A DNA stretch of 51,811 nt from Candidatus Desulfofervidus auxilii (GCF_001577525.1 NZ_CP013015.1:1442618-1494428), one strand, 5' to 3'; positions 8,868-16,966 are shown, counted from the stretch's first letter. Translations and numbers: made by a program. Notes: a model not told the origin generated them from the sequence alone.

Positions 8868-9635
8868 ATGCGATGGCAACCAAATGATTTGGTGTTAATC
8901 CTCTCACCTGAGGGGAAACGTTTCTTAGTCCGGATAGGGCCCAAAAAGTTTAGCACTCATCATGGGGAGATTAATTTAGAAGCATTAACTCAAATTTCAC
9001 CTGGAGATGTAATTTATACCCACAAAAATATACCATTTATTACCGTAAAACCCACTCTTTATGACCTCATTTTCCGTATTAAGCGTATTACTCAAATTAT
9101 TTATCCTAAAGAATTGGGCTATATCCTTATACGATTAGGCATCAAACCAGGTAGTAGGGTAATAGAATGTGGGAGTGGGAGTGGTGCTTTAACTCTAGCC
9201 CTTGCTTGGTGGGTAAGACCTAATGGCCGTGTTTACAGTTATGAAAAAGAGGAGCGTTTTTTGAAAGTATGTTTAGAAAACTTAAATTATGTCGGGTTAA
9301 AAGAATGGGTGGAGTTGAAACATAAAAATATAGGAAATGGATTTGATGAAAAAAATGTGGATGCCATATTTTTGGATGTAAAAACGCCATGGATGTATTT
9401 TCATCATGCGTGGGAAGCCTTAAAAGGAGGATGTGTATTGGGCATCTTAGTACCCACTACCAATCAAATAACGGAATCATTGAAGTTTCTTGAAAAAAAC
9501 TTGTTTAAAGATATAGAAATTATAGAAATCCTTTTACGCCGTTATAAGACAGTAGCAGAGAGATTGCGACCAGAAGATAGAATGGTAGCCCACACAGGCT
9601 ATCTCATCTTTGCTAGGAAGGTAAATGATAAGTAA
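8868..9635 (+). CDS. trmI: tRNA (adenine-58-N1) methyltransferase
   Basis: A 255-aa class I SAM-dependent enzyme that makes m1A58 in the tRNA T-loop. The N-terminal beta domain has HHGEINLEALTQISPGD and YDLIFRIKRITQIIYPKE, typical of TrmI. The SAM motif is VIECGSGSGALTLALA at about residue 100. The FLDVKTPWMYFHHAWEAL segment and the LVPTTNQI stretch match motif IV and the following family blocks. In thermophiles this modification supports heat tolerance. The gene overlaps the acyltransferase gene by 11 bases. Confidence 0.9.
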   Translation: MRWQPNDLVLILSPEGKRFLVRIGPKKFSTHHGEINLEALTQISPGDVIYTHKNIPFITVKPTLYDLIFRIKRITQIIYPKELGYILIRLGIKPGSRVIECGSGSGALTLALAWWVRPNGRVYSYEKEERFLKVCLENLNYVGLKEWVELKHKNIGNGFDEKNVDAIFLDVKTPWMYFHHAWEALKGGCVLGILVPTTNQITESLKFLEKNLFKDIEIIEILLRRYKTVAERLRPEDRMVAHTGYLIFARKVNDK

Positions 9636-10488
9636 ATGGTTTATAGAAACTGTTTTGAAAATGCTTCCTTTTTCGGCCATTGAGCCTTTGGCTAAATTTA
9701 TTGCGCTTTCAGCTTACTTTGGGCTTGGTAAACGTCGGAGATTCGCTTTAGCTAATCTAAAACTAGCTTTGGGGGAAAGTCTTTCTCCCAAAGAAAGAGA
9801 TAAGATTTTAAGAAAAAACTTGTTTTTATTTATCAGAGGAGTATTGGAAACAGGGAAATCTCTTTATTTATCTCCTGATTTTTTCTCTACCCACTTTGTT
9901 TTTGTAGGAGAGGAGTATTTAAAAGCTGCCTATCTTAAGGGTAAGGGAGTTATTACTGTGAGCGCTCATATGGGTAACTTCCCCCTATTTATAATTTATT
10001 TGGCCTTAAAGGGTTATCGTGTAGCAACTATTGCCAAAATACCCAAGAGAGGTCCTTTAGCTGAATTGTTTGAATCTCTTTCTAAAAAATTTGGGTTTCG
10101 TTTTATCCAAGCTCGGGGAAGAAAAAAAGCAGCCCGTGAGGCCTTAAGACACCTTCGTCAAGGAGGACTGCTTTTTTTACAATTAGACCAAAATGCCCCT
10201 CAACATCGGGCAATGATTCCCTTTTTTGGGTATTCAGTTCCCACTCCCAGGGGGCCAGTGCTTCTGGCCAAAAAAACAGGTGCATCTATTTTACCTGTGT
10301 TTATCTTAGATGAATCTAATTTTTACCATCAGGTATTTATTGAACCCCCACTAAAATTGGGGCGAAATATAGATAACAACCTTATCTACTTAATGCAACG
10401 CATTGAATTATATGCCCGTCGTTATCCAGAGCAATACTGGTGGTGGCATCGACGTTTTAAGAAATATATTGATTACAAACGATTATAG
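9625..10488 (+). CDS. lysophospholipid / Kdo-lipid A acyltransferase family protein
   Basis: A 287-aa member of the LpxL/HtrB acyltransferase family, which adds secondary acyl chains to lipid A precursors at the inner membrane. The block VSAHMGNFPLF holds the catalytic His, FLQLDQNAPQHRAMIPFFG is the second family block, and the C terminus YPEQYWWWHRRFKKY is diagnostic. The HX4(D/E) motif reads HMGNFP, so the acidic residue is Pro. Similar HxGNFPL variants occur in related bacteria, but the activity is less certain. Its presence supports a Gram-negative cell. Confidence 0.85.
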   Translation: MISKWFIETVLKMLPFSAIEPLAKFIALSAYFGLGKRRRFALANLKLALGESLSPKERDKILRKNLFLFIRGVLETGKSLYLSPDFFSTHFVFVGEEYLKAAYLKGKGVITVSAHMGNFPLFIIYLALKGYRVATIAKIPKRGPLAELFESLSKKFGFRFIQARGRKKAAREALRHLRQGGLLFLQLDQNAPQHRAMIPFFGYSVPTPRGPVLLAKKTGASILPVFILDESNFYHQVFIEPPLKLGRNIDNNLIYLMQRIELYARRYPEQYWWWHRRFKKYIDYKRL

Positions 10489-10548
10489 AGCCTTCATATC
10501 TAAACATATGGAGTCACTGGCGAGTTTAAGCTGGTGCAGGCACAATAT

Positions 10549-10671
10549 TTAGTTTATTTTCTTAATCCAGGGTTCTGGTTTTATAATCACGGCAGCGATC
10601 AAACCATAGAGGCCTGTAAATAGAATAATCACAAGGTCAAAAAAATTTGCCTTCACATCTTTTGCTGTCAA
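10549..10671 (-). pseudogene. fragment of a small membrane protein gene
   Basis: The minus strand reads through 40 codons to a TAA with protein-like content. TAKDVKAN is followed by a hydrophobic helix (FFDLVIILFTGLYGLIAAV) and a KPEPWIKKIN tail. Upstream the frame runs directly into the boundary of the dispersed element at 10673, with no ATG and no ribosome site. This suggests a gene broken by the element. A 40-aa TTG-started small protein is the alternative. Family unknown. Confidence 0.35.
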
Positions 10672-10672
10672 C

Positions 10673-10813
10673 AAGGTTAACTTTACCAACCTATTTATAG
10701 CCTAGCAGATTGCTCCGTTAAGCCATCAAGACCAGGCCCTTTCAGGGTGGCTTTCGCCAGTCTTGATGGCACTCCGCAATCTACTTTTTTAAAAAGTAGA
10801 GTTGGTTGAAAGG
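10673..10813. repeat. dispersed element carrying a nested palindrome
   Basis: The left end (AAGGTTAACTTTACCAACCT, 10673-10692) matches the reverse complement of 42797-42816 in 18 of 20 positions. The right end (10791-10813) is identical over 23 bases to the reverse complement of 42765-42787. In the other copy the two ends are almost adjacent. Here a nested palindrome sits between them: AGATTGC (10707-10713) and GCCATCAAGAC (10722-10732), mirrored by GTCTTGATGGC (10760-10770) and GCAATCT (10776-10782). A TCTACTTTTT/AAAAAGTAGA dyad follows at 10780-10800. Confidence 0.75.
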
Positions 10814-10852
10814 GAAAATTTTTTTCTTTCTCGCCAACCTTAATTTTTCAGG

Positions 10853-10940
10853 AGCACGCTACAAAGCGCTGTCAAAGCCGTAAGCCCAAAGGGTGCGGAG
10901 TGAAACGGAGCAGCTTTGACAGCAAGCGAAGCAGCGTGCT
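10853..10940. repeat. palindromic element (88 bp), full copy
   Basis: Nested inverted repeats: AGCACGCT (10853-10860) pairs with AGCGTGCT (10933-10940), and GCTGTCAAAGC (10868-10878) pairs with GCTTTGACAGC (10913-10923). The centre contains GCCCAAAGGGTGC. A decayed inverted copy is at 618-690. No ORF is inside. It resembles REP/MITE-like elements. Confidence 0.8.
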
Positions 10941-11011
10941 AAACTAGGAAACACGTTGGGTAAAGGAATAAAATGTCTTAATGTGCATCTGATTTTTTTC
11001 AACAGCCTGTC

Positions 11012-11033
11012 AAGGGAGGACTTTGCCTCCCTT
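11012..11033 (-). terminator. hairpin after the porin gene, possible terminator
   Basis: AAGGGAGG and CCTCCCTT form an 8-bp stem with a six-base loop, starting 13 bases after the porin stop codon. On the minus strand no strong T-run follows, so it may act as an mRNA 3'-end stabiliser rather than a classical intrinsic terminator. On the plus strand GATTTTCTTT follows. Confidence 0.5.
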
Positions 11034-11045
11034 GATTTTCTTTGA

Positions 11046-12176
11046 TTAAAATTCTATTGCCATTTGGGTAAAGAATAAAGAGCCATTAGTTGGATTACCA
11101 GTAGGATCTCCTCCACCATATCCTTCATTATAATCATTATAAGCATAAGCTAGAGACCAGGTAAGGTAATCATGGAGGCCAATATTGGCACCAACTGCAT
11201 ATCTATTCCTGGGTATTTCATAAATTTCCTGAGCATCTAAAGAACCTTCATATCTAAACATCACCTCTACTGGTTTGGGTAAAGGCACATAATTCTCAAG
11301 CGCAGCACCTACTTCCACTCCCCAGACTCTAGGACGTGCTCCTTTTTCCCCAGAACGTCCAATAAGTCCTTGTCTTTCAAGTGTTGATGTGGCAGTCATA
11401 TATTCTGCAGTAAAATATAGACCTCTATATTCACCGCTAGCATAAACAGCTACTCCATCAATGTCTTTTTCAGTTCTAAATTCTCCATCCCATGCACCTT
11501 CTTCATCAAAGTAATCTTTGAACCCGGAGGAATCAAGCACATTATTGATCCAAGAACCTCCTATTTCAAAACTATAGTCTTCTGTTGAGATGTTATAACA
11601 CAGATTAAAACCAAAGGTATCTACCTGCCTGTTTTCTTCACTATCACTTACATCTGCATAAACCGCAAAACCCTCTAGGGTAATATTAGAAGGCCCAAAG
11701 TCCTGAGTATACCCAATGATAACACCTGGGTCCCAAATTTCACCAAAATAAAGGGTGAGTGGCAAGTTTATAAATGGGTCATCTGGAAAGTGTGTATATT
11801 CTTCTCTTTTCCCAAAGGGGTGATAAAGTAAGCCAGCAGTAAGATATAAAGGTATATTCTCTGTTGGTCCCAGCGTGACATGACCCTCATCTATAAAGAA
11901 TTCGTCTACTTCAAACAGAGGCACTACAGCAACATTTATCCAGTCAGCCACCTCTGCCTCTATAGCCAATGCTGCAGTAGTAAGCTGAATTTCTGAATCT
12001 TCTACTCTACCCTTCACATTTTTATGACCAATACTTTCTAGCCAAAAACCAGCTTCTAATTCACCGTGAAACTCTATTCTCTTAGCTATAGTATCAATAA
12101 TGCCCTTTTCTACCTCAGCAAAACAAAGACTACTAAAAAGCATAAAAACCGCCAACAATGTGCCTACTTTTTTCAT
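11046..12176 (-). CDS. outer-membrane beta-barrel porin, LbtU-like
   Basis: A 376-aa exported protein with a clear signal peptide (MKKVGTLLAVFMLFSSLCFA). The mature part consists of alternating amphipathic strands, as in EFHGELEAGFWLES, PLYLTAGLLYHPFGKREEY and FSLFFTQMAIEF-like ends, and it closes with a terminal Phe (MAIEF), as expected of an outer-membrane barrel. The pattern resembles LbtU-family siderophore porins. It is the last gene of the minus-strand iron cluster and follows the DUF4198 gene, so a role in taking up iron or another metal across the outer membrane is likely but inferred. Confidence 0.65.
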   Translation of the reverse strand: MKKVGTLLAVFMLFSSLCFAEVEKGIIDTIAKRIEFHGELEAGFWLESIGHKNVKGRVEDSEIQLTTAALAIEAEVADWINVAVVPLFEVDEFFIDEGHVTLGPTENIPLYLTAGLLYHPFGKREEYTHFPDDPFINLPLTLYFGEIWDPGVIIGYTQDFGPSNITLEGFAVYADVSDSEENRQVDTFGFNLCYNISTEDYSFEIGGSWINNVLDSSGFKDYFDEEGAWDGEFRTEKDIDGVAVYASGEYRGLYFTAEYMTATSTLERQGLIGRSGEKGARPRVWGVEVGAALENYVPLPKPVEVMFRYEGSLDAQEIYEIPRNRYAVGANIGLHDYLTWSLAYAYNDYNEGYGGGDPTGNPTNGSLFFTQMAIEF

Positions 12177-12207
12177 GACTCCCTCCTACTTAATTTTTAA
12201 ATTTTTT

Positions 12208-12228
12208 AGCAAAACCAATCGTTTTGCT
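12208..12228. other. hairpin between DUF4198 and porin genes
   Basis: AGCAAAAC and GTTTTGCT form an 8-bp stem with a five-base loop in the 110-base gap. No T-run follows on the minus strand, so it is more likely a leader or stability structure of the porin mRNA than a terminator. Confidence 0.35.
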
Positions 12229-12286
12229 GACACCCCTTTGTCTTAAATGAGTTTAACAATCCTGTTACCCTAATCACTGTGCTTAA

Positions 12287-13105
12287 TTATTTCATCTCCC
12301 ATACCTGAACCCAGATGACTGCATCCTGGGAAAGTTCCTTTCCGTTGTGTTTTAGATCCCCGCCTGCACCCAGGGCTGCAAAGCCCCACCAGCCTGCCCT
12401 GGGAAGACCAAAGGTAAATACACCATTTGAGTCTGCCTTGATAGTCTGGGTAACAAATGCATCATGAGGAGCCTCTACCTTGGCTTCCTTAACAAAGGCA
12501 TTCCCCTTGATATCATGGTTCATGTACTCCACTTCGATCTCAGCGTTGGGCACTGGTTTGCCACCGCATGTGACCACACCGCGGAACACATTACCCACCC
12601 ACAGGGCATAAGGTTTGTCCAAAGGGATAATCTCAACCGGCAGAGGGTCACCTACTGCTGCGTCCCAATCTGTTGGTGCACCAGCCACGTTGAAAATGAC
12701 CTTGGTGCAATGCTGTATATATATGTCTTCTGAAGGTTCATAATAGGGAGCAGGCACAAAATAGAAGACATGATCCCCCATGCCTTTTAGTTTAACATCA
12801 GCCTCATAAGCCCTACCGCTATTGGTCAAACTCCTAAAGGTAATTGGCCTTAGTTTTTTTAATAAATCCCTTTTCTTTCCCTTGTGCATTACGCCAAACG
12901 CTATGGGTGGGTGTATCTCACCCTTTTCATCTTTTCCAATGTCCATGGTGTGACCTGCCTCAAATGGGTGGGTGAAGATCAGCTTGAGATTAATCTTTTT
13001 CGTTTTCGGGACGCTGTCCGGGCTATAAATCATCTGAAAATGGGCAAATGCAGAAATACTTAGCATAAATACAAATACCATACTTAATAACATAATTTTT
13101 TTCAT
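12287..13105 (-). CDS. DUF4198-type periplasmic protein
   Basis: A 272-aa exported protein with a signal peptide ending AFA-HFQM. The mature N terminus begins with His, a feature of several metal-handling periplasmic proteins. IFTHPFEAGHTMDIG, the DHVFYFVPAPYYEP block and the late GVVTCGGKPVPNAEIEVEYM carboxypeptidase-regulatory-like beta domain are typical of DUF4198 proteins, which often accompany metal transporters. It lies between the Cys-rich secreted protein and the porin, in line with feoAB. A periplasmic iron- or nickel-binding function is plausible but unproven. Confidence 0.75.
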   Translation of the reverse strand: MKKIMLLSMVFVFMLSISAFAHFQMIYSPDSVPKTKKINLKLIFTHPFEAGHTMDIGKDEKGEIHPPIAFGVMHKGKKRDLLKKLRPITFRSLTNSGRAYEADVKLKGMGDHVFYFVPAPYYEPSEDIYIQHCTKVIFNVAGAPTDWDAAVGDPLPVEIIPLDKPYALWVGNVFRGVVTCGGKPVPNAEIEVEYMNHDIKGNAFVKEAKVEAPHDAFVTQTIKADSNGVFTFGLPRAGWWGFAALGAGGDLKHNGKELSQDAVIWVQVWEMK

Positions 13106-13120
13106 CTCTTATCCTCCTTT

Positions 13121-13441
13121 CTATTCAGTGATGTCTTTACTATCTACCTTAACTGCATGACCTGGCCCTGCATCAAAGACCACTGTATAAGGGACATCTG
13201 GCTTTTTAAAGGTAAATTCACTATCTTCATTCATCTTTCCCTTTATCAATACCTTTCCACTCTTATCCAACACAGTCATACTTACGCCAGCAGCAGAAGA
13301 ACCATCAGAGAATCCACCCTCACATGTCACAGTGCCATCTCCATTGTCACAACAAGAGCAAAGCGGGGTGTGGGCATAGGAATAATTAGCCAAAAACACC
13401 ATAACTATAAGACCAAATAAACAAATTAAGGCCCTTTTCAT
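13121..13441 (-). CDS. small secreted Cys-rich protein
   Basis: A 106-aa protein with a signal peptide (KRALICLFGLIVMVFLA, cut near SYA-H). The mature protein starts with HTPLCSCCDNGDGTVTCEGG, giving four cysteines near the N terminus, followed by a small beta domain (GVSMTVLDKSGKVLIKG). The His plus CxCC cluster is a good metal-ligand set. It sits 15 bases after feoB and 15 bases before the DUF4198 gene, so the three are surely cotranscribed and it probably belongs to the iron system. No named family is recognised. Confidence 0.7.
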   Translation of the reverse strand: MKRALICLFGLIVMVFLANYSYAHTPLCSCCDNGDGTVTCEGGFSDGSSAAGVSMTVLDKSGKVLIKGKMNEDSEFTFKKPDVPYTVVFDAGPGHAVKVDSKDITE

Positions 13442-13456
13442 TATCTCACCTCCTTT

Positions 13457-15964
13457 CTATGCAATTTTTGGTTCTCTTTTGATAAATCCCATTATTGCTG
13501 TGCATATTATTGCCAAGACATAAAAGGCAACCATTGCCTGAATTCCTGAAAGTCCTAAAAGATTTCCTCCCGTGAACACAAGGATTGCTATTATAAGCCC
13601 CAATATAATGGGGTAGATTGTGGCAAATAACATCCATTTTGTGCTTCCGGTCTCCAACCGCACCATGATCAGTGTAGGAATGCAGGGAGGATACATGGCC
13701 ATAAAAAGCATTATGGCCAAGGCATGAAGTGGTGTCCAACCCGTCTCTTTCCTCTTCATCCTCTCCCCAAGTTGTGCCTCTTCACCTGGTGAAGATTGAT
13801 AAATGCTCCCCAGGGTTGCTACAGAATTTTCCTTTGCTGCAAAGGAGCTAATGAGAGCAATATTTATGCGCCAGTTAAATCCTGCAAATCTTGTAAATGG
13901 CTCTATAGCACGGCCAACACGCCCCAGAAAGCTTGATATGACTGTCTCATCCTTGATGTCACGCCTGAGTTTCTTTCTTACCCGGGCAAGTTTCTTGTAT
14001 GCCTTATAGACCTTTTTTGCATCTTTATCATCCTTTATCTTTTTCCCCTCAAGTTTATACTTTCCCTTTTTCACTATCTTGTAAAATTCAATATTTTTGG
14101 CCCTAAACTTTTCATCAATAGCCCTTTTTGCCTCCTTCCCCTTTGCCCTCATCATAGCAACCTTATATGAGTCCCAATATCTGGTAAATTCCATAAGCCC
14201 TTCGCCAGCCAAGCGCTTGGCATATGGATTGTCTTTTCCTATTTCCCTATAAAACTTTTCAATTGCCTGATTTGCCCTTTTTTCATAATAGGCCTTTCTC
14301 TCTTTACTTATTCCAGGCATGCTAATGAGTGCATAGACAATAGTGGCTACTGCGATAATGATGGTTATAACCTTTCTTACAAATAGCCATGTCCTTTCTA
14401 AACAACGGCGTAAGACACCAGAAATTGTAGGGATATGATAAGGAGGAAGCTCCATTACAAATGGAGCACTTTCTTTTCCCTTAAGCACAGTAATGTTTAA
14501 GGCCTTAGCTACACCAAGGGCTATGATTAGTGTGATTGTGGCTATAAAAAACATGGTAGGTGCCTTATATGCAGCAAAGAACATACCAATTAAGAGTACA
14601 TAGAGTGGGATCTTGGCCATACAATTCATAAGAGGTACAGTAAGTATTGTTGCCATACGGGCCCTTTCATCCTTTATGCCACGGCACGCCATGACACCTG
14701 GTATAGCTCAGCCACCTACATATACACCACCCAATATATAAGGCAGAGTAGATTGTCCATGGAGGCCAAAACGCCTAAAGATACGGTCTAAGATAAATGC
14801 CATACGCGCCATATAGCCTGTATCTTCCAGTATGGCTATTAAGGCAAAGAGGATAAGAAAGATAGGGACATAATTTAGGACTGCCACAATCCCATCAATG
14901 ACCCCTAAAGGTACTGAACGAAGGAGTGGGTCAAAGATAAACCCCTCATGGGGAAGGATTTTTGCCATAAGGTTTCTAAAGGAGGCCAAAATGGGCCAGG
15001 TATAATTGGTAATATTGTAGCCTTGGACTATAGAGAGTTCATATAGACCATAGATAACAGCAGCCAGGATAATAAAACCAAAGACCTTATGGCAGACAAC
15101 TTTATCAATCTTATCAGATAGGGTTAAGGTTACTTCCTTTTTTCTCTTAATGACACCTTCTACAATCTTCTCTGCAGTAAGATAACGCCTTTGGGCGATG
15201 ACCTTCTCGGGGGCCTCTTTATATTGAGATATAAATCTCTCCCTTTCTTTTTTTACATAATCTAGGATTTCCTTCCCATCTTTTAATCGCTCTTGAACAA
15301 GCCTTTCTGCCTCACTATCACCTTCCATAAGCTTTACAGCAAGCCACCTTAGGGGATAGCCTTGAGAGAGTGCAGATTCTTCTGAAAGCCTTTTTTCTAA
15401 GGAGGATAGTATAGGCTCTAGGGCATTACCATAATTAATGCGGATAAGGCTAGAATGGATATTTCCCTTGGCAACGTCCCATATTGCCTTCTGAATTTCT
15501 TTTTTCCCTTTCCCTTTATTACCAATTGTTGGGATTACTGGAACCCCCAACTGTCTGCTCAATTTGTATATATCTATCTCAAGTCCCCTGCTTTTTGCTA
15601 CATCCATCATGTTTAAATCAATTACCAATGGAATTCCCATCTCACCAAGCTGAAATGCAAAATAGAGATTTCTTTCAAGATTTGATGCATCTACTATATC
15701 AACTACCAATTTTGGCCTTTCATGGAGGAGAAAATCCCTTGCTATGCGCTCTTCTAATGTGTATGAGGTAAGGCTATAGGTACCAGGCAAATCAACCAGT
15801 TCTATCCTATCTCCTTGAAACTTAAATACTCCAGTCTTCTTCTCAACAGTTACACCAGGATAATTGGCCACATGCTGCCTAGCCCCAGTAAGGAGGTTAA
15901 AAATAGTGGACTTACCAGAATTTGGCTGGCCGGCAACTGCTACTATAATTCTTTCCTTTTTCAT
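13457..15964 (-). CDS. feoB: ferrous iron transporter FeoB, candidate selenoprotein (Sec419)
   Basis: FeoB is the inner-membrane ferrous iron permease with a cytosolic G domain. The frame is 835 codons long and interrupted only by one TGA (14708-14710, codon 419). The G domain shows G1 GQPNSGKS (12-19), G3 DLPG (58-61) and G4 NMMD (118-121). The first gate reads ILGGVYVGG-(TGA)-AIPGVMACRG, so the TGA falls exactly at the conserved gate Cys. The second gate AAKENSVATLGSIYQ and the helices are intact after it. A lysine-rich insert of about 150 residues sits between the gates. A SECIS-like hairpin follows the TGA. Readthrough as Sec is inferred; a nonsense mutation is the alternative. The start overlaps feoA as ATGA. 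Confidence 0.85.
14677..14710 (-). promoter_or_regulatory. candidate bacterial SECIS element with the UGA codon
   Basis: On the transcript the UGA is followed by 11 bases, then UGUCAUGG-CGUG-CCGUGGCA, an 8-bp stem that pairs at every position (with two G-U pairs) around a four-base loop. The loop has G in its second place and lies 20-23 bases after the UGA. As I recall the E. coli fdhF SECIS, its upper stem-loop also begins 11 bases after the UGA. The hairpin lies within codons for PGVMACRGI, so it must serve both coding and structure. Confidence 0.6.
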
Positions 15965-16188
15965 AATGGTTCCACCTCAATACCTCTAGCCTCTGAATGA
16001 CGGAGGCTGACATGATATCCTCTAATATAAAAATCAACTGGGTCTATAAGTGGTGCATTACGCACTACCTTTACCTTTGTTCCAGGCATAAAGCCCATGT
16101 CCATTAGGCGCTGCCCTGTAGCACCGCCTATATTTACCTTTATAATGCGGCATTCTTGACCAGGCTTTATCTCATCTAATGATGCCAC
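15961..16188 (-). CDS. feoA: FeoA, SH3-like partner of FeoB
   Basis: A 75-aa cytosolic protein with the FeoA core: IKPGQECRIIKVNIGGA, QRLMDMGFMPGTKVKVVRNAP and a closing FYIRGYHVSLRHSEARGIEV. FeoA supports FeoB-dependent ferrous iron uptake. Its stop overlaps the feoB start (ATGA), so the two are translationally coupled. The upstream spacer carries an AT-rich dyad at 16208-16229 that is the probable operator. Confidence 0.92.
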   Translation of the reverse strand: MASLDEIKPGQECRIIKVNIGGATGQRLMDMGFMPGTKVKVVRNAPLIDPVDFYIRGYHVSLRHSEARGIEVEPL

Positions 16189-16207
16189 TTTACCTCTCTC
16201 TAAATCA

Positions 16208-16229
16208 ATTTAATTTAACTAAATTAAAT
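16208..16229. promoter_or_regulatory. AT-rich dyad upstream of feoA, candidate operator
   Basis: ATTTAATTTA and TAAATTAAAT form a perfect 10-bp inverted repeat with a two-base spacer, 20 bases upstream of the feoA start. On the minus strand it contains GTTAAATTAAAT, the same 12-base core as the 20939-20955 dyad. The layout suits an iron-responsive repressor site, but the regulator is not identified. Confidence 0.5.
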
Positions 16230-16347
16230 AATGTAGCTTGGTTAAGCCACTTATCACAAAATTTTTTTCTTGTCAAGAGGTTTGACAAAATTTAATTTTT
16301 GAATTAAGGTTTTAATATTAACAAATGTAGACAGTTAAAGGTGGAAA

Positions 16348-16578
16348 ATGAATGGCTTAATCCCACTCAGTATGGTAGATGGAAGCAAGGAAGTGACAGT
16401 AGTAGCCATAAATGCAGGCAGGGGTCTACAGGCAAGACTCTTTAGCCTAGGGCTCATTCCAGGGGTTACCATAAAGGTGCTCAGTAATTCACGTCCAGGC
16501 CCTGTGCGGATATCAATAAAGGATACAAGGCTTGCCCTTGGCTGGGGTGTAGCCCAGAAAATCATAGTAAGCGAATAA
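16348..16578 (+). CDS. second FeoA-domain protein, divergent from feoAB
   Basis: A 76-aa FeoA-like protein: VDGSKEVTVVAINAGRG, QARLFSLGLIPGVTIKVLSNS and DTRLALGWGVAQKIIV give the full SH3-like fold. It is on the opposite strand to feoA-feoB, with 159 bases of shared AT-rich promoter DNA between them. That DNA includes a TTGACA at 16282-16287 and a TTAATT/AATTAA dyad near 16291-16306. Extra free-standing FeoA proteins may be regulators or partners of another transporter. No second feoB is in the window. Confidence 0.88.
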   Translation: MNGLIPLSMVDGSKEVTVVAINAGRGLQARLFSLGLIPGVTIKVLSNSRPGPVRISIKDTRLALGWGVAQKIIVSE

Positions 16579-16615
16579 GCAAGTCCGTTAACCTATTCAC
16601 CTATTTACCGATTTT

Positions 16616-16957
16616 TTATTCACCTTCTGCTGATGCTTCTTTAACTTCTGGAGATGTTGTTTTAATTTCTGTCAGTGCCTTCAAAACAAATTCCATAATT
16701 GTAGAGAAGATATAAATAAGAAGTGCTGCACCTAGTAAAGCTGGAATTATGTAAACATCCCAAATTCTAACAGGTTTAAACCAATGCCCAAAAATAGGAT
16801 GGCCTAGCCAGGCCCCAATAAAACCCACACATATGTTATTAATCAGCCCCCTTATTCCCTTTATAGGCTCAATCCTGGCTACATATTGCATTAACAATGC
16901 AACAACGATACTAATTACTAAAAGCACCAAAAATGATAAAAAACCTATCTCTGTCAT
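16616..16957 (-). CDS. small three-helix membrane protein, GlsB/YeaQ-like
   Basis: A 113-aa inner-membrane protein with helices at about residues 5-25, 40-55 and 70-92. The central segment NNICVGFIGAWLGHPIFG resembles the Gly-rich motif of GlsB/YeaQ/YmgE transglycosylase-associated proteins. The C-terminal tail (about 20 residues) is charged. A good AGGAGG site precedes the ATG. It converges with the second feoA gene. Its role is unknown; the family is often stress-induced. Confidence 0.6.
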   Translation of the reverse strand: MTEIGFLSFLVLLVISIVVALLMQYVARIEPIKGIRGLINNICVGFIGAWLGHPIFGHWFKPVRIWDVYIIPALLGAALLIYIFSTIMEFVLKALTEIKTTSPEVKEASAEGE

Positions 16958-16966
16958 GGTCTCCTC

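Larger units (their letters stand above)
10489..11045. other. repeat-rich intergenic scar
   Basis: No intact gene is seen in these 557 bases. In order they hold a fragment of a membrane-protein gene (minus strand, 10549-10671), a dispersed element with a nested palindrome (10673-10813), a second palindrome (10853-10940) and a hairpin just after the porin stop codon (11012-11033). Confidence 0.8.

Noticed and set aside
12208-12228. Intrinsic terminator between the DUF4198 and porin genes
   Set aside because: No T-run follows the hairpin in the direction of transcription; an A-run does.
13446-13739. 97-aa ORF on the minus strand overlapping feoB
   Set aside because: It is a shadow frame of the feoB 3' end with low-quality composition and no family features.
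13457-14692. Separate 411-aa gene for the FeoB C-terminal half
   Set aside because: It starts at an internal methionine within the PGVMACRG motif, has no ribosome site and is in the same frame as the 5' part. It is the downstream part of one feoB gene.
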